From assembly GCA_944383885.1 (NCBI GenBank), contig CALWRF010000011.1, positions 1-64,000 of the forward strand: a stretch of 64,000 nucleotides of DNA, in the 5' to 3' direction. The stretch comes from an uncultured Clostridia bacterium (GTDB lineage Bacteria; Bacillota; Clostridia; Lachnospirales; Anaerotignaceae). Every line of letters begins with the position of its first letter. Within the stretch, counting starts at the first letter, position 1. The notes beneath the pieces were generated by a model. The model ran no database searches, was not told the origin of the DNA, and saw nothing but the letters and a program-made list of their open reading frames with translations. Below are positions 37,445 through 46,200 of the stretch, piece by piece. Position numbers and translations under genes: made by a program.

Positions 37445-38348
37445 TATAAACACTGAAGTTAATATATGCGGCGTTGTAATGAAAAATCCTGTGACAACAG
37501 CTTCGGGCACATTTGGTTCAGGTCGTGAGTTTTCGGAATTTGTTGATTTGAATAAGCTTGGAGCTGTTACAGTTAAAGGCGTTGCCTCTGAGCCTTGGAA
37601 GGGCAATAACGCGCCGAGAATAGCTGAAGTTTACGGCGGAATGCTTAATTCTGTAGGACTTCAAAATCCGGGAGCTGAGTATTTCATTAATAATGATATA
37701 CCGTTTTTAAGGCAGTTTGACACTAAAATAATTGTAAATATATGCGGACACTCTATTGAAGAATACTGCAAAGCGGCAGAAATGCTTTCAGACAGTGATG
37801 TAGATTTATTTGAGCTTAATATTTCATGCCCTAATGTAAGCCAAGGCGGAATAACATTTGGCACTGTGCCTTCAATGGCGGAAAAAGTAGTTTCTGAGGT
37901 AAAAAAGCATTGCAAAAAACCGCTTATTGTTAAACTTACGCCTAATGTAACTGATATAACAGAAATTGCAAGGGCGGCAGTAAGCGGCGGTGCCGACGGT
38001 TTATCGTTAATAAACACGCTTTTGGGCATGAAAATTGATATTAAAAGACGCAAACCAGTGCTTTTCAACAAAGTTGGAGGTTTTTCCGGACCGGCTGTTA
38101 AGCCTGTTGCCGTCAGAATGGTTTATCAGGTATGCAAAGCAGTTGATGTGCCTGTAATAGGTATGGGTGGCATATCAAATTATGAAGATGCCATTGAGTT
38201 TATAATGGCAGGCGCTACAGCTGTAGCTGTTGGTACGGCAAACTTCAATAATCCTTTTGCCACAGCAGAAGTTGTTGAAGGTATTGAAAAATACATGATT
38301 GAAAATAGTATTAAGGATTTATCTGAAATACGCGGCATTATAGACTGA
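37437..38348 (+). CDS. pyrD: Dihydroorotate dehydrogenase B (NAD+), catalytic subunit
   Basis: FMN enzyme that oxidises dihydroorotate to orotate; class 1B, working with PyrK. 303 residues. TIM barrel with NPVTTASGTFGSGREF at the N-terminus, the active-site Cys in ELNISCPNVSQGG, Lys in LIVKLTPNVTDI, and the phosphate loop VIGMGGISNYEDAIEFIMAGA. The adjacent pyrK and the Cys catalytic base confirm class 1B. 15 bases separate it from pyrE. Confidence 0.96.
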   Translation: MSNINTEVNICGVVMKNPVTTASGTFGSGREFSEFVDLNKLGAVTVKGVASEPWKGNNAPRIAEVYGGMLNSVGLQNPGAEYFINNDIPFLRQFDTKIIVNICGHSIEEYCKAAEMLSDSDVDLFELNISCPNVSQGGITFGTVPSMAEKVVSEVKKHCKKPLIVKLTPNVTDITEIARAAVSGGADGLSLINTLLGMKIDIKRRKPVLFNKVGGFSGPAVKPVAVRMVYQVCKAVDVPVIGMGGISNYEDAIEFIMAGATAVAVGTANFNNPFATAEVVEGIEKYMIENSIKDLSEIRGIID

Positions 38349-38362
38349 TAAGGGGGATTAAA

Positions 38363-39025
38363 ATGCTGGATTCTGCTAAAGTTGAATTTATAGAATTTAT
38401 GATGAGCGCTGATGTTTTAAGATTTGGAAGCTTTGTTACAAAAAGCGGCAGAAACACTCCATATTTTGTAAATACAGGAAACTATAAAACAGGCAGTCAG
38501 ATTGCTACATTGGCTAAATTTTACTCAAAACTTATTAAAGATACTTGCGGAACAGATTTTGACGCTATGTTTGGACCGGCTTATAAAGGTATTCCTCTTG
38601 TTGCGGCAACGGCTGCTAACCTCTTTACAGAATACGGAATTGATAAACCATATTTCTTTAACAGAAAAGAGAAAAAAGACCATGGTGAGGGCGGAAACCT
38701 TGTAGGCTATGCTCCTAAAGACGGCGACAAGGTTATAATTGTAGAGGATGTTATTACAGCCGGAACAGCTATAAGAGAAACAATGCCTGTACTTAAATCA
38801 GCAGCCGACGTTAAAGTTACGGATATGTTCATTTCTGTTAACCGCTGCGAGGTTGGCGCTAACAGCAATAAGACTGCTGTTATGGAAGTTAAAGATGAGT
38901 TTGGACTTAATGTACATGCTATTATTACAGTTGCTGATATTCATGAATACCTTAAAGCAAAGGGCACATACGGTGATGTGCTTAAAAACATGGAAGAATA
39001 CATGGATAAATATTGTATTTTATGA
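38363..39025 (+). CDS. pyrE: Orotate phosphoribosyltransferase
   Basis: Adds PRPP-derived ribose phosphate to orotate, giving OMP. 220 residues. The PRPP motif is KVIIVEDVITAGTAIRETM, and the flexible loop FFNRKEKKDHGEGG carries the catalytic lysines. AAGGGGG precedes the ATG. It is last in the operon; with pyrC, pyrF, carAB and pyrDK, every UMP-synthesis enzyme is here except aspartate carbamoyltransferase (pyrB/pyrI). Confidence 0.95.
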   Translation: MLDSAKVEFIEFMMSADVLRFGSFVTKSGRNTPYFVNTGNYKTGSQIATLAKFYSKLIKDTCGTDFDAMFGPAYKGIPLVAATAANLFTEYGIDKPYFFNRKEKKDHGEGGNLVGYAPKDGDKVIIVEDVITAGTAIRETMPVLKSAADVKVTDMFISVNRCEVGANSNKTAVMEVKDEFGLNVHAIITVADIHEYLKAKGTYGDVLKNMEEYMDKYCIL

Positions 39026-39035
39026 TAGTTTTTTG

Positions 39036-39061
39036 ACAAAAAAGTAAAAAACTTACTTTTT
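39036..39061 (+). terminator. AT-rich hairpin after pyrE
   Basis: AAAAAGTAA (about 39040-39048) pairs with TTACTTTTT (39053-39061). It is a possible weak terminator for the pyr operon; no GC-rich stem is present. Confidence 0.45.
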
Positions 39062-39064
39062 GTA

Positions 39065-39093
39065 TTGAAAAAAATACAGTTACGGAATATAAT
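39065..39093 (+). promoter_or_regulatory. Sigma-A promoter of panC
   Basis: TTGAAA (39065-39070), 17 bases, TATAAT (39088-39093). The predicted start site (around 39100) falls at the base of the next hairpin. Confidence 0.75.
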
Positions 39094-39098
39094 AACAC

Positions 39099-39131
39099 AA
39101 AAGCATGCTTTAGTATGAGCATGCTTTTTTA
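39099..39131 (+). terminator. Terminator-like hairpin at the start of the panC transcript
   Basis: AAGCATGCT (39101-39109) pairs perfectly with AGCATGCTT (39118-39126), followed by TTTT. For upstream reading it is a terminator of the pyr operon; for the panC promoter it would be the first 30 nucleotides of the mRNA. Confidence 0.75.
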
Positions 39132-39157
39132 AAATAAAATAAAAAGGGGCGTAAAAA

Positions 39158-40000
39158 TTGAAAGTAGTACACACTATTAATGAAACGCGTGAAATTATTA
39201 AAAATTGGAAAAAGGAAGGGCTCACAGTAGGTCTTGTGCCTACAATGGGCTTTCTTCATGAAGGTCATAAAAGTCTTATAACACGTGCTGCAAAAGAAAA
39301 TGACAGAGTTGTTGTAAGTGTTTTTGTAAACCCAATACAGTTTGCGGCAAACGAGGATTTGTCAGTATATCCAAGAGATATGGATAAAGACTTTGTTCTT
39401 TGCCAAGACGCCGGAGCTGATTTTATATTTAACCCTTCACCTGAAGAAATGTATTTCGATGATTTTTCAACTTATGTAGATGCTGGAGATGTCACAAAAG
39501 AGCTTTGCGGCAAAAGCAGACCTATACATTTCAGAGGCGTGTGTACTGTTGTTACAAAGCTTCTGAATATAGCTACTCCAGACAGGGCATATTTTGGTCA
39601 AAAGGACGCCCAGCAGCTTGCTGTTGTTAAAAGAATGGTTCGCGACTTAAATGTTGATGTTGAGATTATAGGCTGCCCTATAGTCAGAGAAGAAGACGGA
39701 CTTGCTAAAAGCTCAAGAAATGTATATCTTAACCCTGAGGAACGAAGTGCCGCTACTATACTGCACAAAGCGCTTACAAAAGGTGAAGAAATGGTAAATG
39801 CAGGTGAAAAAGACCCTTCTGCGATTATTAAGGCTGTAAGCGATATTATAAATACAGAAAAGCTTGCTAAAATTGATTACGTAGATGTTGTAAGCTTTCC
39901 AGAAATAGGTCATATTGAAAAAATAGACAGACCTGCCCTTGTTGCTGTTGCTGTTTACATAGGCAAAACAAGGCTTATAGATAATTTTATAACAGATTAA
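39158..40000 (+). CDS. panC: Pantothenate synthetase
   Basis: Condenses pantoate and beta-alanine with ATP to pantothenate, the precursor of coenzyme A. 280 residues. The HIGH-type nucleotide motif is PTMGFLHEGHKSLI; further family segments are SVFVNPIQFAANEDL, RPIHFRGVCTVVTKLLNI, AYFGQKDAQQL and the KMSKS-like GLAKSSRNVYL. TTG start at 39158 with AAAAGGGGC upstream. panB and panD are not adjacent. It is monocistronic. Confidence 0.96.
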   Translation: MKVVHTINETREIIKNWKKEGLTVGLVPTMGFLHEGHKSLITRAAKENDRVVVSVFVNPIQFAANEDLSVYPRDMDKDFVLCQDAGADFIFNPSPEEMYFDDFSTYVDAGDVTKELCGKSRPIHFRGVCTVVTKLLNIATPDRAYFGQKDAQQLAVVKRMVRDLNVDVEIIGCPIVREEDGLAKSSRNVYLNPEERSAATILHKALTKGEEMVNAGEKDPSAIIKAVSDIINTEKLAKIDYVDVVSFPEIGHIEKIDRPALVAVAVYIGKTRLIDNFITD

Positions 40001-40004
40001 AATT

Positions 40005-40034
40005 AAAACACCCTCGCTTGAGGGTGTTAATCTT
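40005..40034. terminator. Bidirectional terminator between panC and the minus-strand gene
   Basis: AACACCCTC (40007-40015) pairs with GAGGGTGTT (40020-40028) with a GCTT loop; T-rich on both outer sides. Confidence 0.85.
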
Positions 40035-40973
40035 TTAGTTTTCTTTATTAAATAAAAAGTTATGATTTATGTCGTATACCTTTGTTAAATAATATTTATT
40101 GCTGTTACCGTCATTTAAAATATTTCCGCTGGAATTTGTACTCAAGCCATAAAGAGTGTTTTCGTAAATATAACCTCGGCTGTCTGCTGTTACAAGCATT
40201 AATCTGAAATTTCCGCTGTTTCCTACATCAAATGTATCGCTTATGTGGATATATGAGTAAACATCACCGTTGTTTTCTAATTCACAGGTATATTCTTTTA
40301 CAGTTTTATCATTTACTAAGGCTATGGCTTTTGCGCTGACTATTTCATAATCAGTGTCGGAGTATTTTGCATAGTTAACGTTTACATCACCTTCTAAATT
40401 AAGTTTACCGTTTGCAACATCACTTTTTGAATAATTAAAATCAGCATAAATATAAGGGAAAAACATCTCTTTTGTGTTTATGCTCAGACTTTCAAGGGAC
40501 TCGGAATAAGAAACGCCGTTGCTCAGTATTTCTATTTTATCCGGATTTATGTCTGTTTCAATAGGACCGGTGTATGTATAAACAAAATCTCCGTTTGAGT
40601 ATGTCATATCATAAGGCACATTGTTTATGTATATTTCAGCTGTTGAACCTTCCTTATATTCTTTAGGTGTAATATTAAATTTAACTTCAACTGTATTGTT
40701 TTCAGAATTTATTTCACCAATGCTGTAATTGGTTTTTGCCAGCATGCTTGACGCTTCGTTTAGTGAGTTTCTTACATCATTAGAAATAGAACCAATGCTG
40801 CTATTTAATATGCTGTAATTATTGTTTAATGTATTTAGTGTATTTTGCATAGATAATAGATTGTTTTCAAGAGTTGATATTTTTATATAAAGCAGTCCGC
40901 AGATTATAAGGCATACAGCGGTTATTATAAGGTTTATGTTCTTTTTAGGCTTTGGGTTTTCGTTATTGTCCAT
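40035..40973 (-). CDS. Membrane-anchored coiled-coil protein of unknown function
   Basis: A 312-residue protein with a short Lys/Pro/Asn-rich N-terminus, one membrane segment (about residues 13-31, NLIITAVCLIICGLLYIKI), a Leu/Asn heptad-like stretch predicted to be coiled coil (about 33-90), and a C-terminal region of about 220 residues rich in Tyr, Asn and Ser with beta-strand pattern, expected outside the cell. No known family is recognised. AAGGAGGCG precedes the minus-strand ATG. No cleavage signal is evident, so it should stay anchored. It is in line with the MGMT gene upstream, but no functional link is evident. Confidence 0.75.
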   Translation of the reverse strand: MDNNENPKPKKNINLIITAVCLIICGLLYIKISTLENNLLSMQNTLNTLNNNYSILNSSIGSISNDVRNSLNEASSMLAKTNYSIGEINSENNTVEVKFNITPKEYKEGSTAEIYINNVPYDMTYSNGDFVYTYTGPIETDINPDKIEILSNGVSYSESLESLSINTKEMFFPYIYADFNYSKSDVANGKLNLEGDVNVNYAKYSDTDYEIVSAKAIALVNDKTVKEYTCELENNGDVYSYIHISDTFDVGNSGNFRLMLVTADSRGYIYENTLYGLSTNSSGNILNDGNSNKYYLTKVYDINHNFLFNKEN

Positions 40974-41021
40974 AATTTCGCCTCCTTAAATTTTGTTTTA
41001 ACATTTATTGGTTTAATAACT

Positions 41022-41483
41022 TCAGATGTTTTCTTTTTCAAGCTTTAAAAGAGCTTCCTTGCGCCATATTTCGCCGCCGTATCCTACTAAATCACCATTA
41101 GAGCCTATTACCCTGTGGCATGGTATGACTATCCAAAGCTTATTTTTATTGTTGGCTCCGCCAACGGCACGACAGGCAGTGGGTTTGCCTATTGCTGTAG
41201 CAATATCCTTGTAGCTTGCTGTTTTGCCGTAAGGTATTTCCATTAACTTGCGCCATACGGTTTTTTGGAATTCCGTTCCATTAAGTATTAGTTTTAAATC
41301 AAATTCCCTGCGTTTTCCGTCAAAATATTCATTTAGCTGGTACATGCACTTTTGCATTTCTTCAGTTATATATTCCGAGTCATTGTCGGGAATATCAACT
41401 GTTTTAATTGAAAGTATTCCTTCATCATTTCCTTCTATTTTTACAAAACCTAATTTTGTTTTAAAACAGCAGTGATACGGCAT
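41022..41483 (-). CDS. ogt: Methylated-DNA--[protein]-cysteine S-methyltransferase
   Basis: Suicide DNA repair protein that removes methyl groups from O6-methylguanine onto its own cysteine. 153 residues. The acceptor Cys is in LWIVIPCHRVIGSNG; the recognition helix region is PYGKTASYKDIATAIGKPTACRAVG. The ATG at 41483 follows AAAGGAG; an ATG 18 bases earlier overlaps that site. The length fits an Ogt-type protein without the Ada N-terminal domain. A short gap separates it from the coiled-coil gene downstream. Confidence 0.93.
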   Translation of the reverse strand: MPYHCCFKTKLGFVKIEGNDEGILSIKTVDIPDNDSEYITEEMQKCMYQLNEYFDGKRREFDLKLILNGTEFQKTVWRKLMEIPYGKTASYKDIATAIGKPTACRAVGGANNKNKLWIVIPCHRVIGSNGDLVGYGGEIWRKEALLKLEKENI

Positions 41484-41561
41484 AAAAAACACTCCTTTCA
41501 TGCTTTTAATTATATTTTAGCATATAAAAGCATTTAAGGAGCGTAAATTAAAAAAGTTTTG

Positions 41562-42473
41562 TTATTTATTTGTAATTTTCAAAAAAGCAGAATTTAATTC
41601 AGGAACTGATAATATACTGTAATCACATGGTTTTATATTTATATTTTGCGTATTAAGCATATTTTCATCAAAATAAATAACAGCAGTTAAATTGGGAACC
41701 ATGGGACATAAATCGCTGTAAAAATATTTAATAAATTTTTCAGCACCTTCTATCATGTATGTGTGTTCGTAGTTATCAAAATGATTTACACCAAAAAGAG
41801 TAATAATAACGGGTTTTTCAACAGTTAAATTTTCGCATGCAGTTTTAAAACTTTGTATTTCATCTATTGAGTCATAAGGTGATATAAACACACAGTTTAA
41901 ACCTATATAGTCAATTTGGCTCTCTTGAGGACAGTACTGGCTTAAAGAAATACTGTTAAGAGCATTAAAACTCCAAATAATTTTAGAAGAAGGAGAAGCG
42001 CGTTTAATTAATGATACAAAGTTTGAAAAGTCTGTTTTATATTTACTGCTTTCAATATCTCCGTAACAGGGGAAAACATTATAAATGGCAGGAATATTGA
42101 TTTTTGCTGATTCATTTGCAAAACGAATCATATCGGCTGTATTTTCGCTGTAGTTTATAGTTAAGACCGGTGTTTTTCCTTGACTGAAACATTTGAGAAT
42201 AAAATTTGAAGGAAATGGCTCATTTATATCAACATTTACGGAATAATAAGATATATTGCTGAAGTCTTTTTCTATTAATGTTATGTTGTCGGTATTAATA
42301 AATCTATTGGAGGCAAGACCATATTCAAAATTATTTTCTGCTGGAATTTCTTTTTTAACAGGCGCGCTGTTTTTAGTGTTGTTTACAAAAACAGCAGGCT
42401 CTTTTTTTTCATTGCCGCTGCATGAAGTAAGCAAAAGCGAGAATAAAAGTGTAATAATAATAGTTTTTTTCAT
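41562..42473 (-). CDS. Lipoprotein, GH26-like fold lacking catalytic acids
   Basis: A 303-residue secreted lipoprotein: signal peptide MKKTIIITLLFSLLLTSCSG with lipobox Cys at residue 18. The body resembles a TIM-barrel glycosidase of the GH26 type: SKIIWSFNALNS, QIDYIGLNCVF, then KPVIITLFGVNHF and VPNLTAVIYFDEN. In active GH26 enzymes the KP-strand ends in Glu-Phe-Gly and a His-Glu motif lies in the centre; here the first reads TLFG and the second is not seen. It may therefore bind rather than cleave glycan. The fold call is resemblance only. Divergent from spoIIP. Confidence 0.55.
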   Translation of the reverse strand: MKKTIIITLLFSLLLTSCSGNEKKEPAVFVNNTKNSAPVKKEIPAENNFEYGLASNRFINTDNITLIEKDFSNISYYSVNVDINEPFPSNFILKCFSQGKTPVLTINYSENTADMIRFANESAKINIPAIYNVFPCYGDIESSKYKTDFSNFVSLIKRASPSSKIIWSFNALNSISLSQYCPQESQIDYIGLNCVFISPYDSIDEIQSFKTACENLTVEKPVIITLFGVNHFDNYEHTYMIEGAEKFIKYFYSDLCPMVPNLTAVIYFDENMLNTQNINIKPCDYSILSVPELNSAFLKITNK

Positions 42474-42569
42474 ATATATTCTCCTTTAAAAGGGCAGTTT
42501 TATTGTAATATTTTTAACTTATATGAATATATTTATACATGGCGCAATAAAGTTTTGGAGATGAGAAAT

Positions 42570-43700
42570 GTGAGAAAAAAGGACAACTTTAAACTTGCAG
42601 CGTTTTTGCGTAGCACAATACTTGGCTTATTTGTTGTATCAGCCTGTTTTGGGGCGGCTTTAAGATATATGACAGAGTTTTACGCATCTCCTATGCCTGT
42701 AAGCCATGGCGAAAATACAGGCGTGATAGTTGAAAACACAGCGGAAAATACAGATGTAAACAGTTACTCATCTGCAATTACTGATGAAAATGCTGATAAT
42801 GCAGATGATGACATGGAAAATTCAGTGTTTGTAAGCACTCTTTCGGAAGAAGAACTGAAATTACAGCCTGAAACAGACACAAACTACGCTTCGGACATAA
42901 AAAAAGTAAGCCTTACTGAAGATGATATAAATAAGCTTAAAGATTTCAGCTATTTAAAAAGCAATTTTTATATTGTGGACCAAAGAACCGACCTTTTGGA
43001 AAGCGACATAAATGTAGATGAGTTTTTAAATATGGATTTGACTATAGATAAATCCACAGGGGGACCTAAAGTGCTTATATTCCACACACATTCAAGTGAA
43101 ATGTATGCCGACAGCGACCCATCGAAGGGGGTGGAGGAAGGAATATGGGGCGTTGGTGAGGAGCTTAAAAATATACTTGAAAGCAAATACGGGATTGAGG
43201 TTTTGCACGATACAGGAAGGTATGATGTTGTGGACGGCAAAAACCAGATTTTAGGAGCTTACGAAAGAATGGAGCCGTATGTAAGAAAAATATTGGAACA
43301 GTACCCTACTATTGAGCTTGTAATTGATATGCACCGTGACGGAGTAAACGAAGACGTTCATCTTATAGATGATGTAAACGGCAAAACATGCGCTAAAATT
43401 ATGTTCTTTAACGGTTTATGCCGGCTTAATGAAAACGGTGTTTTAAGTGATATTACAAGTCTTCCTAATGAATATTTAAAAGAAAATCTTGCTTTAAGTT
43501 TTAATTTGCAGATGACGGCAAATAAGCTTTATCCTGATTTTACAAGAAAAATTTACATAAATGCCTACAGGTACAGCCTCCACATGAAGCCGAAATCCCT
43601 TTTAATTGAAGTCGGTGCACAAACAAACACAAAACAGGAAGCAAAAAACTCAATGGAGCCTTTGGCTGATATATTAAGCAGGGTAATATTGTCTGAATAA
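42570..43700 (+). CDS. spoIIP: Stage II sporulation protein P
   Basis: Membrane-anchored peptidoglycan amidase/endopeptidase that with SpoIID and SpoIIM drives engulfment of the forespore. 376 residues: an N-terminal membrane helix (about 8-33, with LRSTILGLFVVSACFGAALRY), an acidic linker, and the amidase-like domain (about 165-376) with VLIFHTHSSEMY, ELVIDMHRDG and LLIEVGAQTNTKQEA, which hold the zinc ligands and catalytic Glu. I prefer the GTG start at 42570 (GGAG 9 bases upstream); ATG 42561 and TTG 42555 are possible. gpr, which often precedes it, is absent. Confidence 0.92.
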   Translation: MRKKDNFKLAAFLRSTILGLFVVSACFGAALRYMTEFYASPMPVSHGENTGVIVENTAENTDVNSYSSAITDENADNADDDMENSVFVSTLSEEELKLQPETDTNYASDIKKVSLTEDDINKLKDFSYLKSNFYIVDQRTDLLESDINVDEFLNMDLTIDKSTGGPKVLIFHTHSSEMYADSDPSKGVEEGIWGVGEELKNILESKYGIEVLHDTGRYDVVDGKNQILGAYERMEPYVRKILEQYPTIELVIDMHRDGVNEDVHLIDDVNGKTCAKIMFFNGLCRLNENGVLSDITSLPNEYLKENLALSFNLQMTANKLYPDFTRKIYINAYRYSLHMKPKSLLIEVGAQTNTKQEAKNSMEPLADILSRVILSE

Positions 43701-43728
43701 AAAATTTTAAAAAATAAAAAATACAAGT

Positions 43729-44142
43729 ATGGTTACAAGGTTTTTTTTATACGGTGCAGCAGGCTGGATAATAGAAATACTGTGGACGGCGGCAGGTTCA
43801 TTAAAAAGGGGTGACAAAAGAATGATAGGCTATACTTCTATTTGGATGATGCCTATATATGGTTCTGCCGTATTTTTGGAGCCGCTTTATAATATTATTT
43901 ATGTGCTGCCGATTTTTATAAGAGGCTTAATATACATGATGTGTATTTTTTCAGCCGAGTTTTTGTCTGGATTTATTCTTGAAGGAATTATAGGAAGCTG
44001 TCCATGGGATTACAGCGGAGCAAGGTTTAACGTATGCGGACTTATACGTCTTGATTATGCGCCATGCTGGTTTGCTGTGGGATTGTTGTTTGAGTTTGGT
44101 TATAGAAGTTTAATTACAGGCGGTATTTTGCAATTTATTTGA
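43729..44142 (+). CDS. Putative ABC-transporter type IV (CmpB-like) small membrane protein
   Basis: A 137-residue protein with three or four membrane segments and family-like motifs: RFFLYGAAGWIIEILWTA, GYTSIWMMPIYGSAVFLEPLY, and the C-terminal CPWDYSGARFNVCGLIRLDYAPCW. It resembles the ABC_trans_CmpB (PF06541) group, often labelled putative permease although its function is unproven. No convincing ribosome site precedes ATG 43729, and it lies 28 bases after spoIIP, so it may be translated by coupling or from an undetected start. A terminator follows. Confidence 0.7.
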   Translation: MVTRFFLYGAAGWIIEILWTAAGSLKRGDKRMIGYTSIWMMPIYGSAVFLEPLYNIIYVLPIFIRGLIYMMCIFSAEFLSGFILEGIIGSCPWDYSGARFNVCGLIRLDYAPCWFAVGLLFEFGYRSLITGGILQFI

Positions 44143-44149
44143 AGTATAT

Positions 44150-44196
44150 AAAACGGTGTTTCCAATTAAAATATTGGCAGATACCGTTTTTTATTT
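44150..44196 (+). terminator. Intrinsic terminator after the CmpB-like gene
   Basis: AAAACGGT (44150-44157) pairs with ACCGTTTT (44182-44189), with an inner CCAAT/ATTGG stem in the loop, then TTTT. Confidence 0.75.
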
Positions 44197-44287
44197 TAAA
44201 TTTTGAACTTATTATATTTTGTATAATTGTTTTGGCATTAAGAGTGGTTTTATGGGTATATGAGTTTTTATATAACTTATGCATAAC

Positions 44288-44316
44288 TTGATTAGGCACA
44301 AAAAGTGTGATAAAAT
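44288..44316 (+). promoter_or_regulatory. Sigma-A promoter of asnB
   Basis: TTGATT (44288-44293), 17 bases, TAAAAT (44311-44316) with extended -10 TG at 44308-44309; about 48 bases before the start codon. Confidence 0.65.
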
Positions 44317-44364
44317 TTGAATGTTAATTTTTGTATCTGCTTATTAATAAAGGAGAGTAAATAA

Positions 44365-46200
44365 ATGTGTGGATTTTGCGGTTTTACCGGCGAGCTTGTT
44401 AAAAGTGACGAGGTCCTTACAAACATGATGGATAAAATTATTCATCGTGGTCCGGACAGTGCCGGGAAACATATAGATGAAAATGTAGCCTTAGGTTTCA
44501 GGAGGCTTTCTATTATAGACTTGGGTTTTGGTTCACAACCTATGTATAATGAAGATGACAGCATTGTAATTACATTTAACGGAGAAATTTATAATTATCA
44601 GGAGATTAAAGATGAGCTTATTAAAAAGGGGCATGTGTTTAAAAATAACTCTGATACGGAAGTTTTAATCCATGGCTATGAAGAATACGGAAAGGACATG
44701 CTTAACAAATTAAGGGGAATGTTTGCCTTTGTTATTTGGGACTCAAGTAAAAAAGAACTTTTCGGCGCAAGGGACTTTTTTGGCATTAAGCCTTTTTATT
44801 ATGCGATAGTCAACGGAAATCTTGTTTTTGCTTCAGAAATTAAAAGCATACTTGAATATCCGGATATTAAAAAAGAAGTAAATATGGATGCCCTTGAAAA
44901 CTACCTTTCTTTCCAGTATTCTGTTCTGCCGGAAACAATGTTTAAAGGCATATTTAAGCTTATGCCTTCTCATTGCTTTACGTTTAAAGACGGCAAAATG
45001 AATATTGAACGCTATTGGGACCCTGTGTTTGATGATGCCGGAAAAGACAAGACATTTGACGAAACAGTTGATATTATAGATAACGCAATGCAGGATTCAA
45101 TTAAGGCGCACAAAATCAGCGATGTTGAGGTTGGCTCATTCCTTTCAAGCGGAGTAGACTCAAGCTATGTAGCTGCATGTTTTAAAGGGGACAAAACATT
45201 TACTGTTGGCTTTGATTATGAGAAGTATAACGAAATTGACTACGCCAAAAAGCTTTCGGAAAAAATTAAAATTGATAACTACAGCAAGTTAATATCTAAA
45301 GATGAATACTGGGACGTAATACCTAAGGTACAATATCAAATGGACGAGCCTTTGGCTGACCCGGCTGCGATTGCCCTTTATTTTGTAAGCCAGACAGCTG
45401 CTAAGCATGTTAAAGTAGCTCTTTCCGGTGAAGGCGCAGATGAATTTTTCGGAGGATACAACATTTACAAAGAGCCTGACGCTCTTAAACCTGTTGCATG
45501 GATTCCAAAGCCTTTAAGAAAGGCGGCAGCTGCTTTTGTGAAAGCTGTTCCTTTTAAGTTTAAAGGCAAAAATTATATTATAAGAGCAAGCAAGGACTTA
45601 GAGGAAAGATTTATAGGCAACGCAAATATGTTTTCTGTTGCAGAAAGAAACAAAATACTTAAAAAAGTAAGTGGGAAATACACTCCCCAGTCTATTACAA
45701 AGCCGCTTTATGACAAGGTTAAAGGAAAAGATGATGTTACAAGGATGCAGTATATAGACCTTAACCTTTGGCTTATAGGCGACATACTTTTAAAAGCTGA
45801 TAAAATGAGTATGGCTCATTCTCTTGAGGTTCGTGTGCCGTTTCTTGACAAAAAGGTATTTGAGGCAGCAAGACATATACCTAAAAAGTATAAGGTGACA
45901 AAAGAAAATACAAAAGTTGCTATGCGTCATGCCGCAAACAGATATCTGCCTGATATGGTTGCTGAAAAGAAAAAGCTTGGTTTCCCTGTACCTATAAGAA
46001 TATGGCTTAAAGAGGAAAAGTATTTCAACATTGTTAAAAACGCTTTTGAAAGCGATGAGGCTAAGGAGTTTTTTAATACTGATGAGATTATGAAGTTTCT
46101 TATTGACCATAAAGAAGGAAAAGCTGACAACAGCCGTAAAATATGGACTATTTATATGTTTCTTGTTTGGCATAATAAATATTTTGTTCAGGCGGCTTGA
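44365..46200 (+). CDS. asnB: Asparagine synthase (glutamine-hydrolysing)
   Basis: Converts aspartate, glutamine and ATP to asparagine. 611 residues. N-terminal Ntn glutaminase domain with the nucleophile Cys2 (MCGFCGFTG, then IIHRGPDSAG and FNGEIYN), and a C-terminal synthetase domain with the PP-loop SFLSSGVDSSYVAA and the ALSGEGADEFFGGY motif. AAAGGAGAG precedes ATG 44365. It stands between its own promoter and the glyS promoter that overlaps its stop codon. The Cys2 supports the glutamine-dependent class. Confidence 0.95.
   Translation: MCGFCGFTGELVKSDEVLTNMMDKIIHRGPDSAGKHIDENVALGFRRLSIIDLGFGSQPMYNEDDSIVITFNGEIYNYQEIKDELIKKGHVFKNNSDTEVLIHGYEEYGKDMLNKLRGMFAFVIWDSSKKELFGARDFFGIKPFYYAIVNGNLVFASEIKSILEYPDIKKEVNMDALENYLSFQYSVLPETMFKGIFKLMPSHCFTFKDGKMNIERYWDPVFDDAGKDKTFDETVDIIDNAMQDSIKAHKISDVEVGSFLSSGVDSSYVAACFKGDKTFTVGFDYEKYNEIDYAKKLSEKIKIDNYSKLISKDEYWDVIPKVQYQMDEPLADPAAIALYFVSQTAAKHVKVALSGEGADEFFGGYNIYKEPDALKPVAWIPKPLRKAAAAFVKAVPFKFKGKNYIIRASKDLEERFIGNANMFSVAERNKILKKVSGKYTPQSITKPLYDKVKGKDDVTRMQYIDLNLWLIGDILLKADKMSMAHSLEVRVPFLDKKVFEAARHIPKKYKVTKENTKVAMRHAANRYLPDMVAEKKKLGFPVPIRIWLKEEKYFNIVKNAFESDEAKEFFNTDEIMKFLIDHKEGKADNSRKIWTIYMFLVWHNKYFVQAA

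Noticed and set aside
42480-42560. Sigma-E promoter for spoIIP
   Set aside because: The region is AT-rich, but I could not place both a -35 and a -10 box with the expected spacing.
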